From assembly GCA_964526475.1 (NCBI GenBank), contig CAZGKF010000019.1, positions 1 to 48,815 of the forward strand: a stretch of 48,815 nucleotides of DNA. Direction: 5' to 3'. A model generated the notes under the pieces. That model was not told the DNA's origin, made no database searches, and saw only the letters and a list, made by a program, of their open reading frames with translations. This document shows positions 1 to 7,318 of the stretch, in pieces. Made by a program: the position numbers and the translations under genes. Every line of letters starts with the position of its first letter. The first letter of the stretch is position 1. Origin of the DNA: CAYVTV01 sp964526475. GTDB lineage: Bacteria > Bacteroidota > Bacteroidia > Bacteroidales > GCA-2748055.

Positions 1-76
1 GTTTTTTGGAATTTTTGCCAAATAATACAAGAATATTAGATGTAAGGTACTAAGTAGAATATTTAATTTTTAAGAA

Positions 77-568
77 ATGTCAAGTGTTAAAATAGAATTA
101 CGAAAAGACCAGGTTGAAAAGATCGCAGAGATAGCAAAGCAATTCGGCAATGATCCCGGCGAGCTTATTAATGTCCTTCACGGATGTCAGAATGAATTTG
201 GATATCTTCCCGCTGAAATACAGGAAGTTGTTGCCAGGGAACTAAACCTGTCTGTTGCAAAGGTATATGGAGTTGTTACTTTTTACTCCTATTTTTCAAT
301 GATCCCTAAAGGGAAGTATCCCGTTTCCATATGCACGGGTACGGCATGTTACGTAAGGGGTGCAGAAAATGTGCTGGCCGGGTTCAAAAAAGAGCTTGGT
401 GTTGTGGTAGGAGAAACCACATCCGATGGAAAATTTTCGTTAAGTTGTTTGCGATGTGTAGGTGCATGCGGACTTGCACCGGTTGTCCTTGTAGGCGAGA
501 AAACCTATGGACGTGTTTCTCCTGATGGTGTTAAAGATATTTTAAAGGAGTATGAGGATCAGGATTAA
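77..568 (+). CDS. nuoE: NuoE/HydC-type [2Fe-2S] thioredoxin-like subunit
   Basis: 163 residues, the usual size of the 24 kDa NADH dehydrogenase subunit family (NuoE, or HydC of electron-bifurcating hydrogenases). A helical N-terminal part is followed by a thioredoxin-like [2Fe-2S] domain. The four expected cluster ligands are visible in two pairs: C-x4-C within SICTGTACYVRG and C-x3-C within SLRCVGACG (the first pair about residues 87-92, the second about 128-132). In the family it carries electrons to or from the NuoF/HydB flavoprotein. The ATG at 77 is the only sensible start. No nuoF/hydB or hydA follows; the next 268 bases are non-coding, so this copy is an orphan on its downstream side, and anything upstream lies outside the window. 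Family assignment is firm. Whether it serves complex I or a hydrogenase cannot be told here. Confidence 0.88.
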   Translation: MSSVKIELRKDQVEKIAEIAKQFGNDPGELINVLHGCQNEFGYLPAEIQEVVARELNLSVAKVYGVVTFYSYFSMIPKGKYPVSICTGTACYVRGAENVLAGFKKELGVVVGETTSDGKFSLSCLRCVGACGLAPVVLVGEKTYGRVSPDGVKDILKEYEDQD

Positions 569-774
569 CAGATTGGGATGATTTTTCGTCGTATAGTTTT
601 ATTTTCCGCAGATTTGTAGGTTCCTAAATGTCAGAATATTTCTGTTTGCAAAATTACCGGTATTAATAGAATTCGCAGGGGCACGGAGATTGCTGATTCA
701 TTGAAAGAACAAACACAATAGCAGATTTCTTAAACTCATACAATATTTTAAGATAATATATAACTCACCGGCCT

Positions 775-782
775 TACTTTTG
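775..782 (+). promoter_or_regulatory. Candidate Bacteroidota -7 box
   Basis: TACTTTTG is an exact match to TAnnTTTG, 54 bases before the secreted-protein gene that starts at 837. No clear -33 TTTG is present at the usual spacing, so this is tentative. Confidence 0.35.
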
Positions 783-836
783 TTTTTCATTTTTTGTTAT
801 ATATGAAAAGGAAGTTTCAATTTTAAACTTTATTCC

Positions 837-1403
837 ATGAAAAATTCATGTATAAATATGTTTCTGATACCTGTCGTATTTTATTTGTTTGTTATTGAGA
901 TCAAAGCCCAGGAACCTATTGATTGGAGTAGATATAGCTCAGAAGATTTTAATTATGTGATAGATTTTCCTTCGGTACCTGTTGAGGTTCTTGAGACATT
1001 GGAGACAGATATCGGAAACCTGCAGATGAATATTACAGAATTGGATTGTTCGGAATCTGAAGGCTACAGTAATCTGATGTATATGGTTAACTGTACCATT
1101 TATCCCGATTCTTTAATCCATTCTGATTTTACAGACCTGGTGGAGAACTTTTTCTCTCTTACAATTTCCGGTGCCGTTAATAATGTGTCAGGCGAATTAA
1201 TTGATGAAAGTATATCTGATTATTCCGGATATCCCGGCCGAAAAGTAACTATCTCCGTAGATGAAGGTAATGCTGTTTTTTTATCCAGGTTATACCTGAT
1301 AAAAAACAATTTTTTTATGTTGATCATACTTACTAATGAAGGGAATAGTACTAATCCGAATATAGATAGGTTTTTCGACTCTTTCAAATATACGAGCTTA
1401 TAA
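837..1403 (+). CDS. Secreted protein of unknown function
   Basis: 188 residues beginning with a typical signal peptide (hydrophobic segment about residues 9-23, likely cleavage after IKAQ or KAQE). The mature part starts with a short WSRYSSEDF stretch followed by a F-x-I-D-F-P-S-V-P pattern. That pattern recalls small Bacteroidota periplasmic proteins in which a FPGxP-like motif opens a compact alpha/beta domain, but I cannot name the family. There are two cysteines in the mature part. The gene is alone on its strand. Its 3' end overlaps the convergent lolA gene by 6 bases. Function unknown; that it is a real secreted protein is well supported by the signal peptide and the uninterrupted frame. 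Confidence 0.7.
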   Translation: MKNSCINMFLIPVVFYLFVIEIKAQEPIDWSRYSSEDFNYVIDFPSVPVEVLETLETDIGNLQMNITELDCSESEGYSNLMYMVNCTIYPDSLIHSDFTDLVENFFSLTISGAVNNVSGELIDESISDYSGYPGRKVTISVDEGNAVFLSRLYLIKNNFFMLIILTNEGNSTNPNIDRFFDSFKYTSL

Positions 1404-2066
1404 TTCTATTACCAGCACATCAGGATTCCCGGCTTTGTTCCAGATAAATGTGCTTTCTGGAATATTTATATTTTTAATGATTTCAGTAACAAATATCCTG
1501 AAAAACACGCCGTTCTTTTGTTGAAGGGTAAATGAGTATAATCTCCCTGATGATCTTTCAACCCGTATTCTTAGCATGGAATAACTACATTCGAGATTTA
1601 TTGGGTATAGGTCTATCTCATTATATATTTTTTTTCCGATTTTTATATCATCCTTTAGCCTGAACTTAAAATATTCCCTGTAATTGCTCATAAGCACGAA
1701 AGGAACAGTTAACAGTTGGTCCATATCCCGGGGTGAAGGAGTTGTAACATACACTTCTTTATTAGCAGGATTGTATGTCCACATTTTTGCTCCGTTATAA
1801 AATACTTCACCTTCATCGGTTCTTAGTTTATATTTTTGACCTTCAATAATAACCGATCCATAATCTTCCACCTTATAATTATTGGGAGTTGATTCAACTT
1901 CGTATCTGAATTCAATCTGATAAGCGTCTTTTTCAGAAAAAAGTGCAGCAATGCGATCCAGGTATGGTTCAGCAGCGGGATCCTGCATTGTTGGATTTTC
2001 ATCCTGTGAAAAGAGGGTATTATTGGAAAGAAGAAGAATTATTATGGGAAGTATCCATTTTTTCAT
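1398..2066 (-). CDS. lolA: LolA-like outer-membrane lipoprotein carrier
   Basis: 222 residues with an N-terminal signal peptide ending near LLLSNNTLFSQ. The rest has the LolA/LolB half-barrel pattern: YxIEFRYEVES, then GSVIIEGQKYKL, FYNGAKMWTYNPANKEV and a late basic stretch. LolA carries lipoproteins from the LolCDE exporter across the periplasm to the outer membrane. It lies 17 bases downstream of ftsK on the same strand, an arrangement often seen in Bacteroidota, so the two are probably co-transcribed. Start: ATG at 2066, giving a complete signal peptide. Nothing is odd apart from the 6-base tail overlap with the convergent gene. Confidence 0.85.
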   Translation of the reverse strand: MKKWILPIIILLLSNNTLFSQDENPTMQDPAAEPYLDRIAALFSEKDAYQIEFRYEVESTPNNYKVEDYGSVIIEGQKYKLRTDEGEVFYNGAKMWTYNPANKEVYVTTPSPRDMDQLLTVPFVLMSNYREYFKFRLKDDIKIGKKIYNEIDLYPINLECSYSMLRIRVERSSGRLYSFTLQQKNGVFFRIFVTEIIKNINIPESTFIWNKAGNPDVLVIEL

Positions 2067-2083
2067 TACTGATTGATTTATGT

Positions 2084-4438
2084 TTATTCAAGATTATGCA
2101 AAATCTGTTCCAGAGATTGTTCATCCTGTATTAAGACTTCCCTGGCTTTACTTCCTTCGAATGCACCAAGGATTCCGGCTGCCTCAAGCTGGTCAACAAT
2201 TCTGCCTGCCCTGTTATATCCCAGACTTAGTTTCCTTTGTATGAGTGAGGTGGAACCTTGCTGGTACTGTACAACCAGTCTGGCTGCATCTTCAAATTTC
2301 ACGTCGCGCTTTTTCAGATCGACTTCAATAGTTTCATTCAGCAGATCTTCTACCATTGGTAGCATATGAGCTTCGGGATATCCTCGTTGTTCACCGATGT
2401 AATCAGTAAGGGCTTCGATCTCATCTGTATCAATATATGCACATTGCAGGCGTATAGGTTCAGAACCTGAAGAAATGAGCATATCGCCACGTCCTATCAA
2501 CTGGTTCGCTCCGGACATATCAAGAATTGTACGTGAATCAATAACTGACATAACCCTGAATGCTATTCTTGCCGGAAAGTTAGCTTTTATAACCCCGGTG
2601 ATTATATTTGTTGTAGGTCGTTGCGTTGCTAAAAGCAAATGAATACCAATAGCTCTGGCAAGTTGCGCAAGACGGGCAAGGGGATTTTCCACTTCCCTTC
2701 CTGCTGTCATTATCAGATCAGCAAATTCATCAATGACCAGAACAATGTAAGGAAGAAAACGATGTCCTTTCTCCGGATTAAGCTTTCTTTTTATAAATTT
2801 TTCATTGTATTCAATTATATTTCTGACATGAGCCAATTTTAGCAGGCTATATCTTTCATCCATTTCCAGAGTAAGTGACTTGAGAGTGGTAATAACTTTT
2901 TGAGTGTCAGTAATAATAGCTTCCTCAGTATCAGGAAGTTTTGCCAGGAAATGTCGTTCAATTTTTGAAAAAAGAGTAAGCTCAACCTTTTTAGGGTCAA
3001 CTAAAACAAATTTTAACTGTGATGGATGTTTTTTATAGAGAAGTGAGGTAATAACCGCATTTAATCCTACAGATTTACCCTGCCCTGTTGCTCCGGCAAC
3101 AAGTAAATGAGGCATTTTGGCCAAGTCGAAGACATAGGTCTCATTTGATATAGTTTTTCCAAGTGCAACCGGTAATTCAAAATTACATTCCTGAAATTTG
3201 CGTGATGAAATAACATTTTTAATTGACACTGTTTTAGGCTGCTGATTGGGAACTTCTATTCCTATAGTACCCCTGCCTGGGATAGGAGCTATAATCCTTA
3301 TACCCAATGCTGAAAGGCTTAATGCTATATCGTCCTCCAGACTTTTTATTTTTGAGATTCTTATTCCGGGAGCAGGAACAATTTCGTATAAAGTAACTGT
3401 AGGTCCTATCGTCGCATTTATCCGTGTTATTGTAATCTTGTAATTAGCAAGTGTTTCTACAATTTTCTTTTTATTACTTACAAGTTCTTCAGTACTCACA
3501 GAACTGTTTGAACTCTCATACTCTTTTAAGAGACTAAGGGGCGGATATTTATAAGATGAAAGATCAAGAGTGGGATCATAGTCCGCTTCAAATTCAAGAT
3601 ATTCGTCATCGAGTGAATCATTTTCGCCACTGGGGGCTACTATCATTTCAATATCATTATCGATATCAATAACCTTCTCCCCTTTGATATTTTTTCTATT
3701 ATCTGAGACTGTATAAGTATCCGATTCTTCGTGGCTTTTTTTGTTTAATCCCTCTGATGTGCCTGAATGCCAATGAGATTCATCAGTTGACATTGTATCA
3801 GCCATTGTTCCTGTATCTTTATTTTCTTCTTTTCTTTGAACATGCTTTTTTGATAACATCCCTTTCATGAAGGAGAGGAATCCTCTGAATGAATATAAGA
3901 AATAAGCTGTAAAAAATGTAAAAAGTAAAAAGGATGTACCTGCTTTCCCCAGGCTTGCTGTAAGCCAGCGACTGATAAGGAATCCATGACTTCCTCCCGG
4001 GCCGCTGCCCAGAACATCGATTGTTTCACCAAAAATAAGCCCCAGTAATACAGAAGTGAGGATAATACCTGTAAGAGTTATCCTGAAAATTCTCCAGGTT
4101 TTAAAAAATTGCAGTCCATAAATACTTAAACCAAACACCAGAAGTATAAAAGGGAAACCAAGGCTTGGTATCCCAAACCCTTTGTCAAGAAAAGTAACAG
4201 ATAACCACGCGCCGAGTTTTCCTCCATGATTATCAACCCGTATATCCGGTCCTGAAAAAACGCCTTCCCACTGAAAATCCTGGTCAGTTTGCCAGGTAAA
4301 GAAATAGGAAATAAAAGCAATAAATAAATAAAACGATAACAAAACCAGAAAGCTGGCAAATGTAATCCTGAATTTCTCGTCCTTGAAAAATTTGATAAAT
4401 CCTTTGAGAAGTTTTATTATAGAATTTCCCTTCTTCAT
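2084..4438 (-). CDS. ftsK: FtsK/SpoIIIE-family DNA translocase
   Basis: 784 residues. Four membrane segments occupy roughly residues 25-190, followed by an acidic, Ser-rich linker (about 195-300) and the cytoplasmic motor. Walker A is GATGQGKSVG near residue 447 and Walker B is VLVIDEFADL. The C-terminal winged-helix gamma domain (SLIQRKLSLGYNRAGR) is present; in the family it reads KOPS-like polar sequences. FtsK pumps chromosome ends across the division septum and activates XerCD/dif recombination. The linker is short, as is normal for this phylum. It starts with ATG at 4438, 50 bases after the upstream lipoprotein gene on the same strand, with lolA following. Confidence 0.95.
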   Translation of the reverse strand: MKKGNSIIKLLKGFIKFFKDEKFRITFASFLVLLSFYLFIAFISYFFTWQTDQDFQWEGVFSGPDIRVDNHGGKLGAWLSVTFLDKGFGIPSLGFPFILLVFGLSIYGLQFFKTWRIFRITLTGIILTSVLLGLIFGETIDVLGSGPGGSHGFLISRWLTASLGKAGTSFLLFTFFTAYFLYSFRGFLSFMKGMLSKKHVQRKEENKDTGTMADTMSTDESHWHSGTSEGLNKKSHEESDTYTVSDNRKNIKGEKVIDIDNDIEMIVAPSGENDSLDDEYLEFEADYDPTLDLSSYKYPPLSLLKEYESSNSSVSTEELVSNKKKIVETLANYKITITRINATIGPTVTLYEIVPAPGIRISKIKSLEDDIALSLSALGIRIIAPIPGRGTIGIEVPNQQPKTVSIKNVISSRKFQECNFELPVALGKTISNETYVFDLAKMPHLLVAGATGQGKSVGLNAVITSLLYKKHPSQLKFVLVDPKKVELTLFSKIERHFLAKLPDTEEAIITDTQKVITTLKSLTLEMDERYSLLKLAHVRNIIEYNEKFIKRKLNPEKGHRFLPYIVLVIDEFADLIMTAGREVENPLARLAQLARAIGIHLLLATQRPTTNIITGVIKANFPARIAFRVMSVIDSRTILDMSGANQLIGRGDMLISSGSEPIRLQCAYIDTDEIEALTDYIGEQRGYPEAHMLPMVEDLLNETIEVDLKKRDVKFEDAARLVVQYQQGSTSLIQRKLSLGYNRAGRIVDQLEAAGILGAFEGSKAREVLIQDEQSLEQILHNLE

Positions 4439-4488
4439 TTATTTAATAATTGTCAGTTTAAAAATTTAGTATGAGGAAAGAAAAAATG

Positions 4489-5172
4489 TTATCTAAAAAG
4501 CTCATGCATAGCTTTTTCCATTTCGGCTTTTGAAATCTGAACATAATCTTCAGGTATATTAAACAGTAACCAGTCAACTTCTTTATTATATAACCTGGAA
4601 GCGCTAATTCTCATATCCAGAACACTCAGGCGGGTAAAAAACTCAAGAAGTACTTCCTTAATTTCACTATAAGGAGTTGTAATATTCGGATTTTTTATGT
4701 GATCCAGAGATGCTGTATATAAGATGATCTCTTTATTATCGTCCGTTCGAACGATGATTTCATTTGCGATATAGCCTGCAATTTCTTTTTTTTGTCCTGT
4801 AGGAGTGATTTGAATATTATCCAATGGTTCAATCCCACATGGAAGTTCTCCTGGTTGACCAATGTAGTAGTACTTCTTATCGAACAGTCTCAGATAAGTT
4901 GTTACTGATTTTTTTTTAAGGTCGGCAACATAGCTTAATGAAAATTGTCCCAGAAATCCATCAATCCTGTTAAGGGCAAAATTATCAGCAAAGATTAGGG
5001 TCATCCTTCCGGGAAGGATGCTTGTAGGAATACTTCCTGCTTTATCTTCTAGGTAGTTAATTTTGTATTCGATGACTTTTGCATTTACTGTTCCTTCAGA
5101 TGGCAGGTTGCTCCTATTGCATGAAGGCAATAAAAAAAGAGTAAACAACAGATTCAAATATAGATATCTCAA
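4489..5172 (-). CDS. Lipoprotein of unknown function
   Basis: 227 residues. The N-terminus is a short hydrophobic segment ending in LPSC, a good lipobox, so it is probably a lipidated envelope protein. The start must be TTG at 5172: an in-frame TAA lies four codons upstream and there is no ATG before the lipobox. The mature part contains a beta-rich stretch with YxIxY, PGRMTLIF and a paired repeat of strands. This is loosely like the DUF4412/GLPGLI type of Bacteroidota envelope proteins, but I do not assign it. It is the first gene of a leftward run with ftsK and lolA. Confidence 0.65.
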   Translation of the reverse strand: MRYLYLNLLFTLFLLPSCNRSNLPSEGTVNAKVIEYKINYLEDKAGSIPTSILPGRMTLIFADNFALNRIDGFLGQFSLSYVADLKKKSVTTYLRLFDKKYYYIGQPGELPCGIEPLDNIQITPTGQKKEIAGYIANEIIVRTDDNKEIILYTASLDHIKNPNITTPYSEIKEVLLEFFTRLSVLDMRISASRLYNKEVDWLLFNIPEDYVQISKAEMEKAMHELFR

Positions 5173-5279
5173 GGCAAATACTTAATTAGATGGCTTTTTA
5201 TATGGTCATAAAGGTATAAAATATAATCAAAAAATCTTTAAAGAGTTTTTTAACATGGCCTTTGACTAATATGTAATAA

Positions 5280-5474
5280 TACTCCGTTCGATGTAAAGAA
5301 TTCCCCGATTATTATGATGCGACGGGAAATATACACGAAAGTAAGTTCTCTGCGGAAAGCATAGATACATTGATAGGAATCTGCTTATGTTTCATCGAAA
5401 AAAGGGGAATAACAGTGTTATTGCGGAGGCTTTCGGAACGCCAGGTAAATATTACGGAACTATATTTACAATGA
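5280..5474 (+). pseudogene. Coding-like remnant, family unknown
   Basis: The 362 bases between the lipoprotein gene and argF have no intact gene. One frame is open for 64 codons, bounded by tandem TAA codons at 5274-5279 and TGA at 5472-5474. It reads like protein (CKEFPDYYDATGNIHESKF, then FIEKRGITVLLRR). It has no ATG, and I recognise no family. It may be the worn end of a lost gene or chance. The rest of the gap is AT-rich and holds the candidate argF promoter. Confidence 0.25.
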
Positions 5475-5499
5475 GTATAAAGATTAATTTAAATAGTTA

Positions 5500-5507
5500 T
5501 AATTTTG
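5500..5507 (+). promoter_or_regulatory. Candidate -7 box of argF
   Basis: TAATTTTG matches TAnnTTTG exactly. It lies 27 bases before the ATG at 5535, which implies a short leader of about 20 bases. It also argues against an in-frame upstream ATG at 5505, which would sit inside this box. No -33 TTTG is seen. Confidence 0.45.
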
Positions 5508-5534
5508 TATTCTTTATTAATTAAATTTTTTCTT

Positions 5535-6536
5535 ATGGCATTTAACTTACGCAACAGACATTTCCTTAAGTTGCTTGATTATACTCCTCAGGAGATAAGT
5601 TTTTTACTTGAGCTTTCTTTTGATTTAAAAAAAGCTAAATACTCAGGTACTGAACAAGCACGTCTGAAGGGTAAAAACATTGCTTTGATTTTTGAAAAAA
5701 CATCCACCCGAACACGTTGCGCTTTTGAGGTTGCTGCTTTTGATCAGGGGGCTCATGTAACTTATCTTGGCCCTTCCGGAACACAGATTGGTTACAAGGA
5801 ATCTATGAAGGATACAGCACGTGTACTTGGCAGAATGTATGATGGCATAGAATACCGTGGTTTTGGGCAGAATATAGTTGAAGAGCTTGCCGCATATGCC
5901 GGTGTCCCGGTATGGAACGGGTTGACGGATGAATTTCATCCAACACAGGTACTTGCTGATCTTATGACAATGATTGAGTTCTCCGATAAACCTCTTCATC
6001 AGATTAGTTATGCTTACCTTGGAGATGCCAGAAATAATATGGGTAATTCATTATTGGTTGGAGCTGCAAAAATGGGAATGGATTTCAGAGCTGTCGCACC
6101 TGAAAATCTTCAGCCTTCAAAAGAACTTGTTGATACCTGTCGTGAGATTGCTAAAGATACCGGGGCAAGGATTACCGTTACAGATAATGTTGCAGATGGG
6201 GTTAAAGGAGTTGATTTTTTATATACCGATGTCTGGCTGTCGATGGGTGAACCTGACAGTGCATGGGAGGAGAGGATACGTTTGTTGAAACCATACCAGG
6301 TAAATAAAGAGCTTGTTGAATTAACGGGTAGTAAAAAAGTAAAATTTCTTCACTGTCTCCCGGCATTTCATAACAGGGACACAATTATTGGTGAAGAGAT
6401 ATATAAGAAGTTCGGACTGAATGCCATGGAGGTCAGCGATGATGTTTTTGAATCAGAGCATTCTGTTGTTTTTGATCAATCGGAAAATCGTGTTCATACC
6501 ATAAAAGCAGTAATGGTGGCAACTTTGGGTGATTGA
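5535..6536 (+). CDS. argF: Ornithine carbamoyltransferase
   Basis: 333 residues, full length for the family. It joins carbamoyl phosphate and ornithine to give citrulline (arginine synthesis) or runs in reverse in arginine breakdown. The carbamoyl-phosphate loop STRTR is at residues 57-61, HPTQ at 135-138, DVWLSMGE follows in the second domain and the ornithine/catalytic HCLPAF motif is present near residue 275. These are the motifs of classical OTCase and the sequence closely resembles the E. coli ArgF/ArgI type. Many Bacteroidota instead have the N-succinyl- or N-acetylornithine enzyme, which lacks this pattern. The ATG at 5535 fits the family N-terminus; an ATG at 5505 would add ten poorly conserved residues and overlaps the promoter box. 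No other arg gene is adjacent. Confidence 0.93.
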   Translation: MAFNLRNRHFLKLLDYTPQEISFLLELSFDLKKAKYSGTEQARLKGKNIALIFEKTSTRTRCAFEVAAFDQGAHVTYLGPSGTQIGYKESMKDTARVLGRMYDGIEYRGFGQNIVEELAAYAGVPVWNGLTDEFHPTQVLADLMTMIEFSDKPLHQISYAYLGDARNNMGNSLLVGAAKMGMDFRAVAPENLQPSKELVDTCREIAKDTGARITVTDNVADGVKGVDFLYTDVWLSMGEPDSAWEERIRLLKPYQVNKELVELTGSKKVKFLHCLPAFHNRDTIIGEEIYKKFGLNAMEVSDDVFESEHSVVFDQSENRVHTIKAVMVATLGD

Positions 6537-6545
6537 GAGATACTT

Positions 6546-7046
6546 CTAAACTCCTTTAAATATTTCCTGAAAAAAATAAAAAGCCATCAGGAAGCATACA
6601 ATCAGTTTCATTAATACTCCGGTAAGAAACCCGATGAAACTGCCAAAACCAGCTCTGATAGAAGTCCTTTCATCTTTACCTGCTGCCATTTCTCCAATTA
6701 CGGCTCCTATAAAAGGGCCGATTATCAGACCTGCAGGAGCAAAAAATAATCCGCCTATTACTCCTATGCCTGAGCCGATCATCCCGGCTCTTGAAGCTCC
6801 GAATCTTTTTGCTCCCCATACAGGAACAATATAATCCAGCACTGTTACAACTATGGTAATAAAAGCAAACAACCATAGAAGCTTATCATAAGCCTCAAGC
6901 CGGCTTTTTTCAACGAAAGGAGTAAACCGGAGCAGCAGCATTCCAATAAATCCGACAGGCGGACCTGGAATGACAGGTAGCAGTGAACCAATAATGCTTA
7001 CCAGTATTAATCCGATTCCAAGTATTAATAAAACGATATCTGTCAT
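6546..7046 (-). CDS. DUF456 membrane protein
   Basis: 166 residues, almost all membrane: hydrophobic segments at about residues 3-22, 24-40, 55-75, 85-115 and 130-160. The GSLLPVIPGPP motif near the N-terminus and the Gly-rich GLIIGPFIGAVIGE stretch are characteristic of the DUF456 family. That family has no established function; the glycine-zipper-like repeat suggests tight helix packing. I chose ATG at 7046 because the family begins close to the first helix; an in-frame TTG at 7073 would add nine residues. It converges with argF, with only nine bases between the stops. Confidence 0.8.
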   Translation of the reverse strand: MTDIVLLILGIGLILVSIIGSLLPVIPGPPVGFIGMLLLRFTPFVEKSRLEAYDKLLWLFAFITIVVTVLDYIVPVWGAKRFGASRAGMIGSGIGVIGGLFFAPAGLIIGPFIGAVIGEMAAGKDERTSIRAGFGSFIGFLTGVLMKLIVCFLMAFYFFQEIFKGV

Positions 7047-7132
7047 ATCCAGGCTGATAATATGTGATAACAAAAAATAAAATATTTACCTGTTTGTCTT
7101 AAGTTTAAATCAGTGGTTTCCGTTATGCGCAT

Positions 7133-7306
7133 TCATTTCCCTGATTCATTGGAGGAGGAATTGCATAAATTATTCTTTTTGCAGTATGAATGGCTGCATG
7201 AATAAGATGCATCCGGTCCTGGTGTGGTAAAATTTTTTATTAATGCGAAAATTGCATAAAAAAAAGAGGCACAGACGATAAGTAATGTAACAATTTCCTG
7301 TATCAT
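7133..7306 (-). CDS. FeoB-associated Cys-rich membrane protein
   Basis: A 57-residue open frame starting at ATG 7306, only 12 bases after the feoAB stop on the same strand. Residues 4-22 form a single membrane helix (IVTLLIVCASFFYAIFAL), followed by a short basic linker and a Cys-containing tail with SYSCSHSYCKKNNLC. The frame passes through a run of eight T without a break. Small Cys-rich single-span proteins right after feoB are known from many Bacteroidota and other bacteria and are thought to help FeoB, in the manner of FeoC, though the mechanism is not settled. Size, topology, cysteines and position all agree. The tail has three cysteines rather than a dense Cys cluster, so it is a divergent member. 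Confidence 0.72.
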   Translation of the reverse strand: MIQEIVTLLIVCASFFYAIFALIKNFTTPGPDASYSCSHSYCKKNNLCNSSSNESGK

Positions 7307-7318
7307 AATTTATTTTTA

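Noticed and set aside
569..836. Open stretch of about 35 codons in the spacer after nuoE, near 624-730.
   Set aside because: It has no start and no recognisable motif; at this length it is expected by chance in AT-rich spacers. I see only the candidate promoter at 775-782 here.
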